NCBI GenBank assembly: GCA_041664945.1
Contig: JBAYJY010000032.1
Coordinates: forward strand, 1-34,195
Direction: 5' to 3'
From: JBAYJY01 sp041664945
Lineage (GTDB): Bacteria; UBP15; UBA6099
DNA: 34,195 bases
The stretch's first letter is position 1. Every line of letters begins with the position of its first letter. The notes beneath the pieces are model-generated. The model ran no database searches. It was not told where the DNA came from and saw only the letters and a program-made list of their open reading frames with translations. Shown one piece after another: positions 1 to 8,422 of the stretch. The position numbers were made by a program, and so were the translations under genes.

Positions 1-2
1 CG

Positions 3-1484
3 ATGGGCGACGAAGGGAATAGCTTTCTTCAGATCAATTCCGGCTTGATTACCGTTGTGGCGGTATCCATAATCATGCGGTTTCTCGTCGGAATTTCTCT
101 TGGGGAAACACCCGCCAATCACGTTTGGACAGGCTGGATTCCTCCGGAGCTTCATCAGGCTCCGCTGGTTTGGAAATCGTTTTTCGCGGCGCAGAAAAGC
201 ACCTATATCCCCTTCTTCCTTCTTTTTGCCGCCGTTATGTGCCTGCAAGTGCGGGGCAGCCGCCGCGCGCTTCTTTCCTTCAACAGCCTGCTTTACGCGA
301 CCACCCTTGCATTCGCTATCAAATACGACCCCGAAATGGGATTGAGAATTTTCATACTAATCGCCCCGCTTCTAACGGCAATTTTCTTCGGCCTAATCAG
401 GCAGCCTGTCCCGGAACGGCGATTCGCGCTTTTAGGCGTCATCGTATGCGCCGCCTCAATCAACTATATCGGACTGATTCCGTTAGGTTCACCCGCCCCG
501 GAATTTCCGGGCCTTACCAGATTGTACCCGACAGAAGGCAAGAAACCCGATGTGCCTCTGACGCGCCTTCGCGACTTCATCTATGACAAAAACACAGGCC
601 GCTTTTATGTGTCTTGGGGGCCGACAAGCGGCATTTTCAGCGTAGACACGGCGACAGGCGCGAATAAAACAATCTATTCGGAAGACCTTTCCAGGTTCAT
701 CAGCCTGTCGCCTGAAGACAACACAATCTACGGCGCAAGCTGGATCAATTCGGACTATCTTGAATTCAGCGCTCTCACGCAAAAACCGACTCGGAAAATC
801 TCTCTGCAGCCTTATAGGCTGGGGCAACTGTTTCTTGCCAAAAGGAGAGGCGACGACGTCTATGTGGACGCCTATCAGCCTCCCGTCTTCGCGCGGTTCG
901 ACAACAAAACTTTCCGGCCGAAAGCTATTCGGGACTTCAGGGCCGGATATACAAAAATGAGCTGCGGCCCCGCCTGGTTCACCTTTTCGCCGGACGGGTC
1001 GCTTATCTACATAAGCGTCGGCATGACCGACGTTCCGGCGACCTTCAAAATTCTTGTCCTCGACAGCCGCAGCCTTAAAGTCATGCGCTCCATCAGCCTG
1101 CCCGAACTGCCGCTCTTCTTTTTCTATGACGAGGAAACCGGGCGTCTTATCGTATCAAGTTTCTACTCGGATAAAATTTTCGAAATCGACGCTGCGACGG
1201 GCCGCATAAAAAAGATACATCACGGCGTGATACACGCAAGAATGTTGCTGTACGACAAAACGCGCAAGTGGTTTATCGAGGGCTCTTACTACTCAGGCGA
1301 ACTCGCGGTGATTGATCGCGCGTCCTCGCGGCGCCTCATATCGCGGCGCATATCGCGCCACATACAATTCGGCCACATCGACGAGCAGAATGAACTCTTT
1401 TATGTTGTTACCACGGAGGGAATATATCAGGTCGACATGAAGGCGATGCGAAATTATATCGATTCGGGAAAAAGCGGAAAATAA
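3..1484 (+). CDS. Membrane protein with C-terminal beta-propeller-like domain (possibly 5'-partial)
   Basis: The first ~165 residues hold about four hydrophobic segments (near residues 16-36, 68-84, 91-132 and 140-162). The rest is soluble and built of repeats of about 40-45 residues with the pattern 'D..TGR.YVS.....I..VD..TG', as in YVTN/NHL-type beta-propellers, for example 'YDEETGRLIVSSF' and 'IFEIDAATGRIKK'. I infer a membrane-anchored protein with an extracytoplasmic propeller that binds a partner or glycan; no catalytic motif is visible. The reading frame is open to the window edge and only two bases precede the ATG, so the true start may lie outside. The N-terminal part could be the end of a longer multi-pass (GT-C-like) domain. 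It lies 24 bp upstream of the first radical SAM gene in the same direction, so the two are probably cotranscribed. Confidence 0.6.
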   Translation: MGDEGNSFLQINSGLITVVAVSIIMRFLVGISLGETPANHVWTGWIPPELHQAPLVWKSFFAAQKSTYIPFFLLFAAVMCLQVRGSRRALLSFNSLLYATTLAFAIKYDPEMGLRIFILIAPLLTAIFFGLIRQPVPERRFALLGVIVCAASINYIGLIPLGSPAPEFPGLTRLYPTEGKKPDVPLTRLRDFIYDKNTGRFYVSWGPTSGIFSVDTATGANKTIYSEDLSRFISLSPEDNTIYGASWINSDYLEFSALTQKPTRKISLQPYRLGQLFLAKRRGDDVYVDAYQPPVFARFDNKTFRPKAIRDFRAGYTKMSCGPAWFTFSPDGSLIYISVGMTDVPATFKILVLDSRSLKVMRSISLPELPLFFFYDEETGRLIVSSFYSDKIFEIDAATGRIKKIHHGVIHARMLLYDKTRKWFIEGSYYSGELAVIDRASSRRLISRRISRHIQFGHIDEQNELFYVVTTEGIYQVDMKAMRNYIDSGKSGK

Positions 1485-1508
1485 CATCTCGCGCAAAATC
1501 CGCGGGAC

Positions 1509-3014
1509 ATGGCGGCATATTTAGACTTGAAAAAATTTGAATTAAACAACCCCATCCGTTTCGACAGAGACGCGCGCTCTGAAACAGAGAAAACGCGAAC
1601 GCTTCTTATTTACATGTCCGCGGCAAGGTTTGCATTCAATCTAAGCGGCATTTATCCGATGCCGCCGCTCGGCGTCGCCTGCCTCGCCGCGCATCTGCGC
1701 AAATGCGGCTACTACGGATCTGCTATCCTCGACATGCCCGCATTCGGACTGTCCTCGCAAAACATTCTTCCCATGCTTCAAAAGAACGCTTTCGAAATCT
1801 ATGGCCTTTCGGCAACCCTGCCCGGCTTGCCGGAAGCTGCGGCCGCAAGCCGCCTCATTAAATCCGAAATCAATCCGGAAGCCATAGTCGTTCTGGGAGG
1901 CCCGGCGACGCGCTTTTCCCACGAAGTGATTTTCGACAGGCTGCCGTATGTGGACATAATAGTTTGCGGAGCAGGAGAAAAGCCGCTCGAGGAAATTGTT
2001 CGCAGAACGAAAGAAGGCGTCCCGCTCGCCGGCATTCCCGGAACGGCATGGCGCGAGAACGGCGGAAAAAAGGCGGATTGCGTTCCGCCCGAGCCGGAAG
2101 AAACGTTTTATGAAGTTCTGCCCGCCCGCGATCTGCTGCCCATGGAACGTTACAAACTGCATCCGCCTTTCGGCGTTTTCCCGCCGGCGACGACCGTCGA
2201 AACCCAGCGCGGCTGCAGCTATGGATGCGGCTTCTGCTCACTTCCGCGAAGCGTTTCCACCCGCAAGGTGGAGGACGTGATCCTCGAACTTGAGGCGTTG
2301 CGCTCTCAAGGATATCGTGAGATATATTTTATAGACCCCACTTTTCCTTTGGACAGAAACAGAACCGCGCTTCTTTGCGAAGCCATGATCTCGGCCGGAC
2401 TTAAACTCAAGTGGGCTTGCAAGAGCCGGGCCGACACGGTTGACGCCGAGCTTCTCAACTTGATGGCGCGCGCCGGATGCTACATGATATCGTACGGTAT
2501 AGAATCCGGTTCCGAGCGCATATTGCAGGCCCTGAACAAACGCATGTCTTCCGAACTTATACGCAACACCCTGCGCGAAACCCGAAAAGCCGGAATCCGG
2601 CCGCTCTGCTATATTCTCATAGGCTCGCCCGGCGAAACAATGGAAACCGTGCGCGAAACAGCCCGGCTTCTCGTGGAAGAACGCGCCTCTTTCGCTCTTT
2701 TTGGCGAACTGCTTCCGGATCCCGGCGCTCCGATCTTCATGAATAACCCGGCGGAACAAGAGAAGATAAAAGACGCCGTATTAAGATATTACTTTGATTC
2801 CGACTCATCCGGATTGGACGGTTTGAATATCGCCGGCGTTCCTCGCGGCGTAGTCCAAAAATGGTTGCAGTGGATTAATCGCGCCTTCTATTTCCGGGTT
2901 TCCTACATCGCAGGAAAGCTGCTGGAAATGAAAAATCCGCGCGAATTCATGAATCTCGCCACCGGTTTTTTTCACTTGGTCGCCGAAGCATGGCGCGTTA
3001 AACGCGAAAAATAA
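1509..3014 (+). CDS. B12-binding-domain radical SAM protein (rSAM 1)
   Basis: 501 residues. An N-terminal Rossmann-like cobalamin-binding-type domain (about 30-190) has the usual 'PMPPLGVACLAAHLR', 'VVLGGPATRF' and 'VCGAGEKPLEEI' signatures. The radical SAM core follows, with its [4Fe-4S] cluster motif Cys236-x3-Cys240-x2-Cys243 ('RGCSYGCGFC'). 'YGIESGS' and 'LPDPGAPIF' are typical later core motifs. No DxHxxG cobalamin-ligand motif is seen, which is common in this class. Family members cleave SAM to a 5'-deoxyadenosyl radical and often methylate unactivated carbons or phosphorus (BchE, Fom3, GenK and hopanoid enzymes are relatives). The substrate cannot be told from sequence. It starts 24 bp after the propeller gene; the ATG has a poor ribosome-binding site, so the start is moderately certain. 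Confidence 0.88.
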   Translation: MAAYLDLKKFELNNPIRFDRDARSETEKTRTLLIYMSAARFAFNLSGIYPMPPLGVACLAAHLRKCGYYGSAILDMPAFGLSSQNILPMLQKNAFEIYGLSATLPGLPEAAAASRLIKSEINPEAIVVLGGPATRFSHEVIFDRLPYVDIIVCGAGEKPLEEIVRRTKEGVPLAGIPGTAWRENGGKKADCVPPEPEETFYEVLPARDLLPMERYKLHPPFGVFPPATTVETQRGCSYGCGFCSLPRSVSTRKVEDVILELEALRSQGYREIYFIDPTFPLDRNRTALLCEAMISAGLKLKWACKSRADTVDAELLNLMARAGCYMISYGIESGSERILQALNKRMSSELIRNTLRETRKAGIRPLCYILIGSPGETMETVRETARLLVEERASFALFGELLPDPGAPIFMNNPAEQEKIKDAVLRYYFDSDSSGLDGLNIAGVPRGVVQKWLQWINRAFYFRVSYIAGKLLEMKNPREFMNLATGFFHLVAEAWRVKREK

Positions 3015-3102
3015 TGCCGGGCAACCGCGCTTCTGACAAATACGAGATGACAAAACCTGCCGATTTTTCATTCGCAATCGCAGCGCGCGGTTTACGTATG
3101 GC

Positions 3103-3111
3103 TGTTATAAT
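3103..3111 (+). promoter_or_regulatory. Extended -10 promoter upstream of the 3208 methyltransferase
   Basis: TGTTATAAT is a perfect extended -10 element (TG-n-TATAAT). No good -35 lies at 16-18 bp upstream, which extended -10 promoters tolerate. It sits in the 193-bp gap between rSAM 1 and the methyltransferase, about 97 bp before that gene's ATG. I infer a sigma70-type start near 3118, giving the four downstream genes their own transcript. Confidence 0.55.
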
Positions 3112-3207
3112 ACACAGATGCGAATATCCGCCGCGCGCGCAACCTAAATCCGGCGGAGGCTGCTACGCAACACGAATTTAGCCGGCGAAGGAGGCCGGAG
3201 CAAAACA

Positions 3208-3858
3208 ATGAAAGACTTGCGTCCAGCGGCGCGGCGCGCCGAGCTTTTCTTCTTCCGTTCGAAGCTCAGCCGTTTGTTCGCCGAACTCATGAGCCGAAAG
3301 GCAAGGCATCTGTACCAGCTCGTTGTTGATGATGTAGGACCGATAGAAGACGGCGGGGTTATTGCAGACATCGGATGCGGCCACGGCACGTTCCTGCTTA
3401 TGTATTTGTCTCAATACCCGCGCGTCGAGGGATTCGGGCTGGACCAGAGCGCCGAGCTTTGCGCCTTCGCGCGCAATCAGTGCGAGCGCGGAAAAGTAAA
3501 GGCTGCCTTCGCCGCCGGCGACGCGCATGTCGCGCCGCTGCCGGAACAAGCCTTCGATGTCGTCGTATCAACCAGTTCGATTTATCTCTGGCACGATCCG
3601 GTTCTTGTGCTGAACCGCATTTATTCGGCGCTGAAACCCGGCGGCAGGCTCCTGCTTTACGACGAACTGCCCGCTCGCAAGCTCGGCGAGATATGGAGCG
3701 CCTTGGCCGAACAGCGATTATACGGCTTGGGGTTGCCTGCGTATACTGAAAAGGAATTACTCGATTTCGCAAACCACAGCCATTTTGAAAGCGTTGTTGT
3801 AGACATCGACAAATTGATTATCCGCCTAACGCTCGAAAAGAAAAATCCGGACGCCTGA
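3208..3858 (+). CDS. Class I SAM-dependent methyltransferase
   Basis: 216 residues. The SAM-binding motif I is 'VIADIGCGHG' (residues 51-60). An acidic residue ends the second strand ('GFGLDQS'), 'FDVVVSTSSIYLW' is motif II, and 'LKPGGRLLLYDE' is the post-II strand, so this is a Methyltransf_11-like fold. It transfers a methyl group from SAM to a small molecule, sugar or lipid; the acceptor cannot be predicted. AAGGAGG lies 13 nt before the ATG and supports the start. It stands between rSAM 1 and rSAM 2 in the same direction (26 bp to the next gene). This suggests one pathway, where it would make conventional O- or N-methylations while the radical enzymes handle unactivated carbons; that division of labour is inference. 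Confidence 0.85.
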   Translation: MKDLRPAARRAELFFFRSKLSRLFAELMSRKARHLYQLVVDDVGPIEDGGVIADIGCGHGTFLLMYLSQYPRVEGFGLDQSAELCAFARNQCERGKVKAAFAAGDAHVAPLPEQAFDVVVSTSSIYLWHDPVLVLNRIYSALKPGGRLLLYDELPARKLGEIWSALAEQRLYGLGLPAYTEKELLDFANHSHFESVVVDIDKLIIRLTLEKKNPDA

Positions 3859-3884
3859 ATTCACGGCGCCTTCAAGAATAACGC

Positions 3885-5351
3885 ATGAAAATATTGTTGA
3901 TCAATCCTTCGTCAAGGCTGGACGCGAGAGCGGGAACCTACAGCGACTCCATGTTTCCCATGCCTCCGCTGGGGCTGGCGATTCTCGCGGGAGCAGCGCG
4001 GTCCTCGGGCCGCCATGAAGTTATTGTCGAGGATCAGTACGCTTCACGGATCAGCGTCCGGCAAATTGTTGAAACAGCAAAGCGGGAAAGTTTCGATCTT
4101 GTTGGCATAAGCTGCCTTTCTCCGAGCATGCCCGTGGCGGAAGAAATTGTCAGGGAATTAAAAGCGGAACTTCCTGCTACTCACGTAACGCTTGGAAATG
4201 TCCACGCCACCCTTTTTGCGCTCGACATCCTGAAACATCTTCCCGCCGACAGCATTGTCATGGGCGAAGGCGAAGATACATTCGCCGAACTTATTGCGGC
4301 GATAGAATCCGGCGGCGACCTCGCAAAAGTGGACGGCCTCGCGTTGAGACGAGACGACAATCCGTTCCTCACCAGCCCGCGAGACCCGATTTCCGACCTC
4401 GACAGGTTGCCGCGTCCGGCTTGGGATTTGTTCCGGCTCGACGATTATCGATGCCCCCCTCGGCTTATGCTGAGAGAACGAGTTCTGGCAGTTTACGCTT
4501 CGCGTGGATGCCCTTGGAATTGCAGTTTCTGCTCTCAAAATGTTTTCATGCCGGGAATCCGGCGGCGCAGTTTGTCAAAGCTGGTGGATGACATCGAGTG
4601 GCAATATGATGAGCTTGGCGTCGCGGCGTTCGGTTTCCAAGACGCGCTGTTCCCGCTGACGGAAAAGGAAGGCATGGATTTCTGCCGTATCATGGAGGAA
4701 CGGGGACTGCGCGGCAAAGTGCGCTGGTTCACCGAAACAAGGCCCGACCGGGTAAGCCTGGAACTGCTGCGCGAGATGAAGCGGTGCGGCTGCAAGTTCG
4801 TCATGTACGGGTTCGAGAGCGCAAGCGTAAGGCATCTAGATGCCGCAGGAAAGGGATTCAAACCGGAGCAGTCCGTTCAAGCCGCAAGCTGGACGCATCA
4901 GGCAAAACTGCATACTTACGGCCTGTTCATGATCGGCTTCCCGAATGAAACGCAGGAAGAGGCGCGAGCGACTATCGCTTTCGCGAAACGCCTCGATTGC
5001 ATCGTGGCGAGCTTCGCAAAAGTCACGCCCTATCCGGGCTCCGCATTATATAAGAAATATGAAAGCGCTTTCCCGGCTTCGCTTAGCCCGTGGCTGTGGA
5101 ACAACCAGTATCACCCAAAGCCAGGTGAATCCTTTTGGCAACTCCCCGGAATGTCTCCCTGCCGGATATCGAATTTGCTTCGTGAGGCTATGGCAGGCTA
5201 CTATATGCGGCCGCGAATGATAGCGAGACACATTCGGCACGGCGTTTTCACATTGCCCGAAATGCTTCGTGGAGCCGTATGGCTGCTAAAGGATATTCTT
5301 TTGTTCGCCGCATCAAAATTTTCAACATCCTCTAAGAGGGCGCAGCCATGA
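3885..5351 (+). CDS. B12-binding-domain radical SAM protein (rSAM 2)
   Basis: 488 residues. The start 'MKILLINPSS' opens a cobalamin-binding-type Rossmann domain with 'PMPPLGLAILAGAAR', 'TLGNVHATLFALDIL' and 'VMGEGEDTFAELI', all well preserved. The radical SAM core begins near residue 190, with cluster cysteines Cys209, Cys213 and Cys216 ('RGCPWNCSFC'), followed by 'YGFESAS' and 'TPYPGSALYKKY'. The C-terminal ~90 residues are basic and hydrophobic and hint at membrane or lipid contact. Of the four paralogues it is closest to the canonical BchE-like family layout. It follows the methyltransferase by 26 bp, and its stop overlaps the start of rSAM 3 by 4 nt (ATGA), so translational coupling is likely. 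Reaction and substrate are unknown. Confidence 0.9.
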   Translation: MKILLINPSSRLDARAGTYSDSMFPMPPLGLAILAGAARSSGRHEVIVEDQYASRISVRQIVETAKRESFDLVGISCLSPSMPVAEEIVRELKAELPATHVTLGNVHATLFALDILKHLPADSIVMGEGEDTFAELIAAIESGGDLAKVDGLALRRDDNPFLTSPRDPISDLDRLPRPAWDLFRLDDYRCPPRLMLRERVLAVYASRGCPWNCSFCSQNVFMPGIRRRSLSKLVDDIEWQYDELGVAAFGFQDALFPLTEKEGMDFCRIMEERGLRGKVRWFTETRPDRVSLELLREMKRCGCKFVMYGFESASVRHLDAAGKGFKPEQSVQAASWTHQAKLHTYGLFMIGFPNETQEEARATIAFAKRLDCIVASFAKVTPYPGSALYKKYESAFPASLSPWLWNNQYHPKPGESFWQLPGMSPCRISNLLREAMAGYYMRPRMIARHIRHGVFTLPEMLRGAVWLLKDILLFAASKFSTSSKRAQP

Positions 5352-6724
5352 ACAGGCCGAAACTGCTATTGCTGCATCCTCCGTCGGAAAGAAATGTGAT
5401 GCGGCTCGGATATTGCTCGCAGGAAACAAAAGGCGGGTATTTCTGGGCCGACCCCGCGCTAATGGCGCAGTCGGGAATTCTGAACGCGCGATTCGAAACG
5501 CATTTCCTCGACTCTGTCGCTGAAAAACTAGGGCCGGATGCGACCCTCAAACAGATAGCGGCCGGGCGCTACGACGGAATTCTGATGATGGCCGGCTGGG
5601 CGAGTTTCGGAGAGGATGCGCGCTTCGCGGAGATTCTTTCAATGCGGTTCCCGAACGCGCGGATACTTTCATGCGGCGATGTTTTTCGTTTCCACCCGGA
5701 AGCGTTTCTCGCGCGATTTCCGCAATTCGGCGCCGCCCTTGTCGAATGGACAAGCCGCGAAACAGTGAAATATTTCGCGCGCGAAAACGGACCCTTCAAG
5801 GAAATCCTATTGCCGGGCGAAAAATATTCGGCCGTCTCTCCGGGGCCTTTCTCCTACGGCCTGCCTGATTACTCCCGCATCAATCTGCGCAATTACAGGC
5901 TCCCGTTTCCGGATTTCAGGCAGGTGGCGACCGTGCTCGCTTCAGCGGGATGCCCCTGCAAGTGCGACTATTGCATGATGGAGACGGCTCCATTGCGCCC
6001 AAGAGATTTGGGCGAAGTGGAGAACGAACTCGATTATCTCGCCGCTAACGGCATTAAAAACATCTTCTTCCTCGACCCCATGCTTAACTCTTCTCAGGAG
6101 CGTTTCAGCGAATTTCTGAAAATGATGGGCGGCGCGCGGCGCGGGATGCGTTTCGCGGGCTTCTTCCGCGCTGATTTGCTGGCCGCGCCCGACATCGTGT
6201 CTCTTAAGCGCGCCGGATGCGCGGCCATGCTGATAGGAATCGAACACCCCGATTCCGGCGTTCTGCTCGAACATGCGCGCGCTTCGGACATTGAAAAAAT
6301 GAAGGCCGTGATCGGAAAAGCGCGTGAATGCGGCATCTTTACAATAGGCCACTTCATCGCCCGCCTTTCGCCTCAAGACGGCTCGTCAATAAAACATGAA
6401 GCCGAATTCATTCGCGAGTGCGGAACGGATTTTGTCAGCGTGAACGAATTGGTTTTAAGGCCGGGGACGACTTTGTTCGACCGCTGGCTTGCCGAAACCG
6501 GGCGCGACGTTGTGGACGCATGCCTGGAAGCGCGAGGCAGATTCCCCGATGGCGGCGGCGCCTTCATCGCCACATCGCCATCGGTCCGGAGCCGCGCGCT
6601 GATGCGCTCTCACTACATGAGGCTCAGCTCCATTCTCAGGCTCAGCAGGTTTATCGCGTCACCCGGCAGTTGGAAAGATCTCGCGACTAACATTCTGTCT
6701 CTTTGGGGCATTCACAACAACTGA
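5348..6724 (+). CDS. Radical SAM protein with degenerate B12-type N-terminal domain (rSAM 3)
   Basis: 458 residues. The radical SAM cluster motif is Cys202-x3-Cys206-x2-Cys209 ('AGCPCKCDYC'), with an extra Cys204 inside the loop. 'LIGIEHPDSG' and 'LVLRPGTTLFDRW' are the later core motifs. The first ~190 residues keep the alpha/beta pattern of a cobalamin-binding domain ('LLLLHPPSE', 'ARILSCGDVF') but lack the 'GEGE' signature seen in rSAM 2 and any DxHxxG ligand. Cobalamin binding is therefore uncertain. The gene overlaps rSAM 2 by ATGA, so the two proteins are probably made in equal amounts and may work together or in sequence. It is clearly a distinct family member and not a copy of its neighbour. 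Confidence 0.85.
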   Translation: MNRPKLLLLHPPSERNVMRLGYCSQETKGGYFWADPALMAQSGILNARFETHFLDSVAEKLGPDATLKQIAAGRYDGILMMAGWASFGEDARFAEILSMRFPNARILSCGDVFRFHPEAFLARFPQFGAALVEWTSRETVKYFARENGPFKEILLPGEKYSAVSPGPFSYGLPDYSRINLRNYRLPFPDFRQVATVLASAGCPCKCDYCMMETAPLRPRDLGEVENELDYLAANGIKNIFFLDPMLNSSQERFSEFLKMMGGARRGMRFAGFFRADLLAAPDIVSLKRAGCAAMLIGIEHPDSGVLLEHARASDIEKMKAVIGKARECGIFTIGHFIARLSPQDGSSIKHEAEFIRECGTDFVSVNELVLRPGTTLFDRWLAETGRDVVDACLEARGRFPDGGGAFIATSPSVRSRALMRSHYMRLSSILRLSRFIASPGSWKDLATNILSLWGIHNN

Positions 6725-6794
6725 CGCCGCCCGCTATTGAAATTTCGCCGATATTCGACGGCAAATAACAGTATCATTTCCCTTCGGCATCACA

Positions 6795-6800
6795 TATAAT
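6795..6800 (+). promoter_or_regulatory. Possible -10 box before rSAM 4
   Basis: A perfect TATAAT lies 35 bp before the ATG of rSAM 4, in the 110-bp gap after rSAM 3. The matching -35 position reads only TATCAT (17-bp spacer), so the promoter is weak or activator dependent. It may give rSAM 4 some independent expression. Confidence 0.35.
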
Positions 6801-6834
6801 ATATTGTCCTGAGAGAACGAATTGAGGCGATTGA

Positions 6835-8412
6835 ATGCGAAGGCTGTCCGGCAAGGAAAAAATCAAAATTCTGTTCGTGCGCCCTCCGCATCATTATTGG
6901 CCGATCATAAATGAATCCGACAACTTTCTCGTGCCTCTGAACTACCCTACCCTTGCCGCGTGGCTAAGGAGCAAACTCGATTTCGTGGAAATCGAAATCT
7001 TAGACTGCTGCGTGGAACACATAGGGTTTCATTCGCTCGGCGAAGAAATAAAACGCAGGCGTCCAGATGTGGTCGGAATAGGCGAATGCGTGTGTTACGC
7101 GCACGACGCCCTGCGCGTGTTCGACGTCGCGAAATCCATCAATCCGGATATCGTAACCATTGGCGGCAGCCACATATTTTCGCACGCGCCGGAATGGGCT
7201 CTGAAAAGCTGCAAAAATCTCGATTACATTATCCGCTTCGAAGCCGAAATCGCCATGGAGCATTTTTTCAAAGTCGCGCGCGCCGGCGGAAATGAAGAAG
7301 AAACGTTGAGTCTTTGCTGGCTGGACGATTCTGGGAATATGAAAACATCCCCGCTCGGCCCGGCGATTGAAAACCTCGATGAAATACCGCCGGCCGCCTT
7401 CGACCTGCTTTTGATGGACAAGTATTCCCCTTTTGGCAAGCTCTGGCAGCGGGCCGCGACTATCCAACGCAGCAGGGGCTGCATCGACACTTGCAATTTC
7501 TGCTCCTGGATCGCCATGGAAAACCGCCACGTCGAGAACCCGGACGGCGCGATCCACGACTCTCCGTTTTATAGAACGAAATCGCCCGGTAAAGTCCTTG
7601 AGGAAATTGACATTCTGTATAACCAGTACGGCGTCCGTTATTTGTTTTGGGTGGATGCGACCTGGAATATGGATAATAAATGGCTCACGGAATTCTGCGA
7701 AGGCATAATACAGCGGAAATACAAGCTTGGCTGGTGGGCGTTCATACGCTACGACCTTCTCATCTCGCAGCACGAAAGCGGCGTTCTGGACCTTATGGTT
7801 AAGGCAGGCCTGCGCCACGCGCTTATCGGCCTGGAGAGATCCGAGCCGAGCGATCTTTTATGGCTGAACAAAAACCGTTACAGCGAAGAAACGGCTGTAA
7901 AAGCTTTCCACATCCTGCGCGACCATTACCCGCAGGTTTTTCGCCAGGCGACAATCCTGACAGGAATCCGCACGGACACCGCCGAATCAATTAAAGGGCT
8001 GCTCAAATTCGCGCACGACTGCGATCTGGACTTCGCCGCGTTCCATGTCTGCACGCCTTTTCCAGGAACGCCTCTTCACAGGGAGGCGACGGAAAAAGGC
8101 TGGATCGAAGAGACGGACTTCTCAAACTACGACATGTTCTACCCGACCATGCCGACCGAACATCTCAGCCGCGAAGATGTGGCCTACTGGACAATCTGGT
8201 GCCAGAAGAATTTTGTCGCGAAAAAACCGCTCCGCTACCTGTCGAGAATGTTTTCTCCGCATATCATCAGGCGCCGCCTTCACTGGTGGTTCTTTCTTTC
8301 CATCGGCCGCGTTATTATGACCCAGCTCTGGAACGCCGCTATAGGAAAAGAGCGATTCGAGGGATTCGCCGGAGTGAACAAGCTGTGGAAACCTACATGG
8401 TACGAGGAATGA
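6835..8412 (+). CDS. B12-binding-domain radical SAM protein (rSAM 4)
   Basis: 525 residues. An N-terminal cobalamin-binding-like domain ('PLNYPTLAAWLRSK', 'VTIGGSHIFSHAPEWAL') is followed by a radical SAM core with Cys216, Cys220 and Cys223 ('RGCIDTCNFC'). The core motifs 'LIGLERSEPSD' and 'CTPFPGTPLHREA' follow. The 'GEGE' element of the B12 domain is replaced by 'IIRFEAEIAME'. An insertion of about 25 residues follows the cluster motif before 'SPGKVLEEIDIL'. The C-terminal tail (about residues 460-525) is rich in Trp and aromatics and may touch membrane. GAGG seven bases before the ATG fixes the start. It ends 10 bp from the convergent GT-C gene. The substrate is unknown; the lineup with three relatives argues for a multi-step radical pathway. 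Confidence 0.87.
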   Translation: MRRLSGKEKIKILFVRPPHHYWPIINESDNFLVPLNYPTLAAWLRSKLDFVEIEILDCCVEHIGFHSLGEEIKRRRPDVVGIGECVCYAHDALRVFDVAKSINPDIVTIGGSHIFSHAPEWALKSCKNLDYIIRFEAEIAMEHFFKVARAGGNEEETLSLCWLDDSGNMKTSPLGPAIENLDEIPPAAFDLLLMDKYSPFGKLWQRAATIQRSRGCIDTCNFCSWIAMENRHVENPDGAIHDSPFYRTKSPGKVLEEIDILYNQYGVRYLFWVDATWNMDNKWLTEFCEGIIQRKYKLGWWAFIRYDLLISQHESGVLDLMVKAGLRHALIGLERSEPSDLLWLNKNRYSEETAVKAFHILRDHYPQVFRQATILTGIRTDTAESIKGLLKFAHDCDLDFAAFHVCTPFPGTPLHREATEKGWIEETDFSNYDMFYPTMPTEHLSREDVAYWTIWCQKNFVAKKPLRYLSRMFSPHIIRRRLHWWFFLSIGRVIMTQLWNAAIGKERFEGFAGVNKLWKPTWYEE

Positions 8413-8422
8413 AATTTCGACT

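Noticed and set aside
7000..7818. A 272-residue minus-strand frame within rSAM 4
   Set aside because: It is antisense to a motif-supported gene and has no recognisable motif. Similar shadows at 8912-9745 and 17943-18764 were dropped for the same reason.
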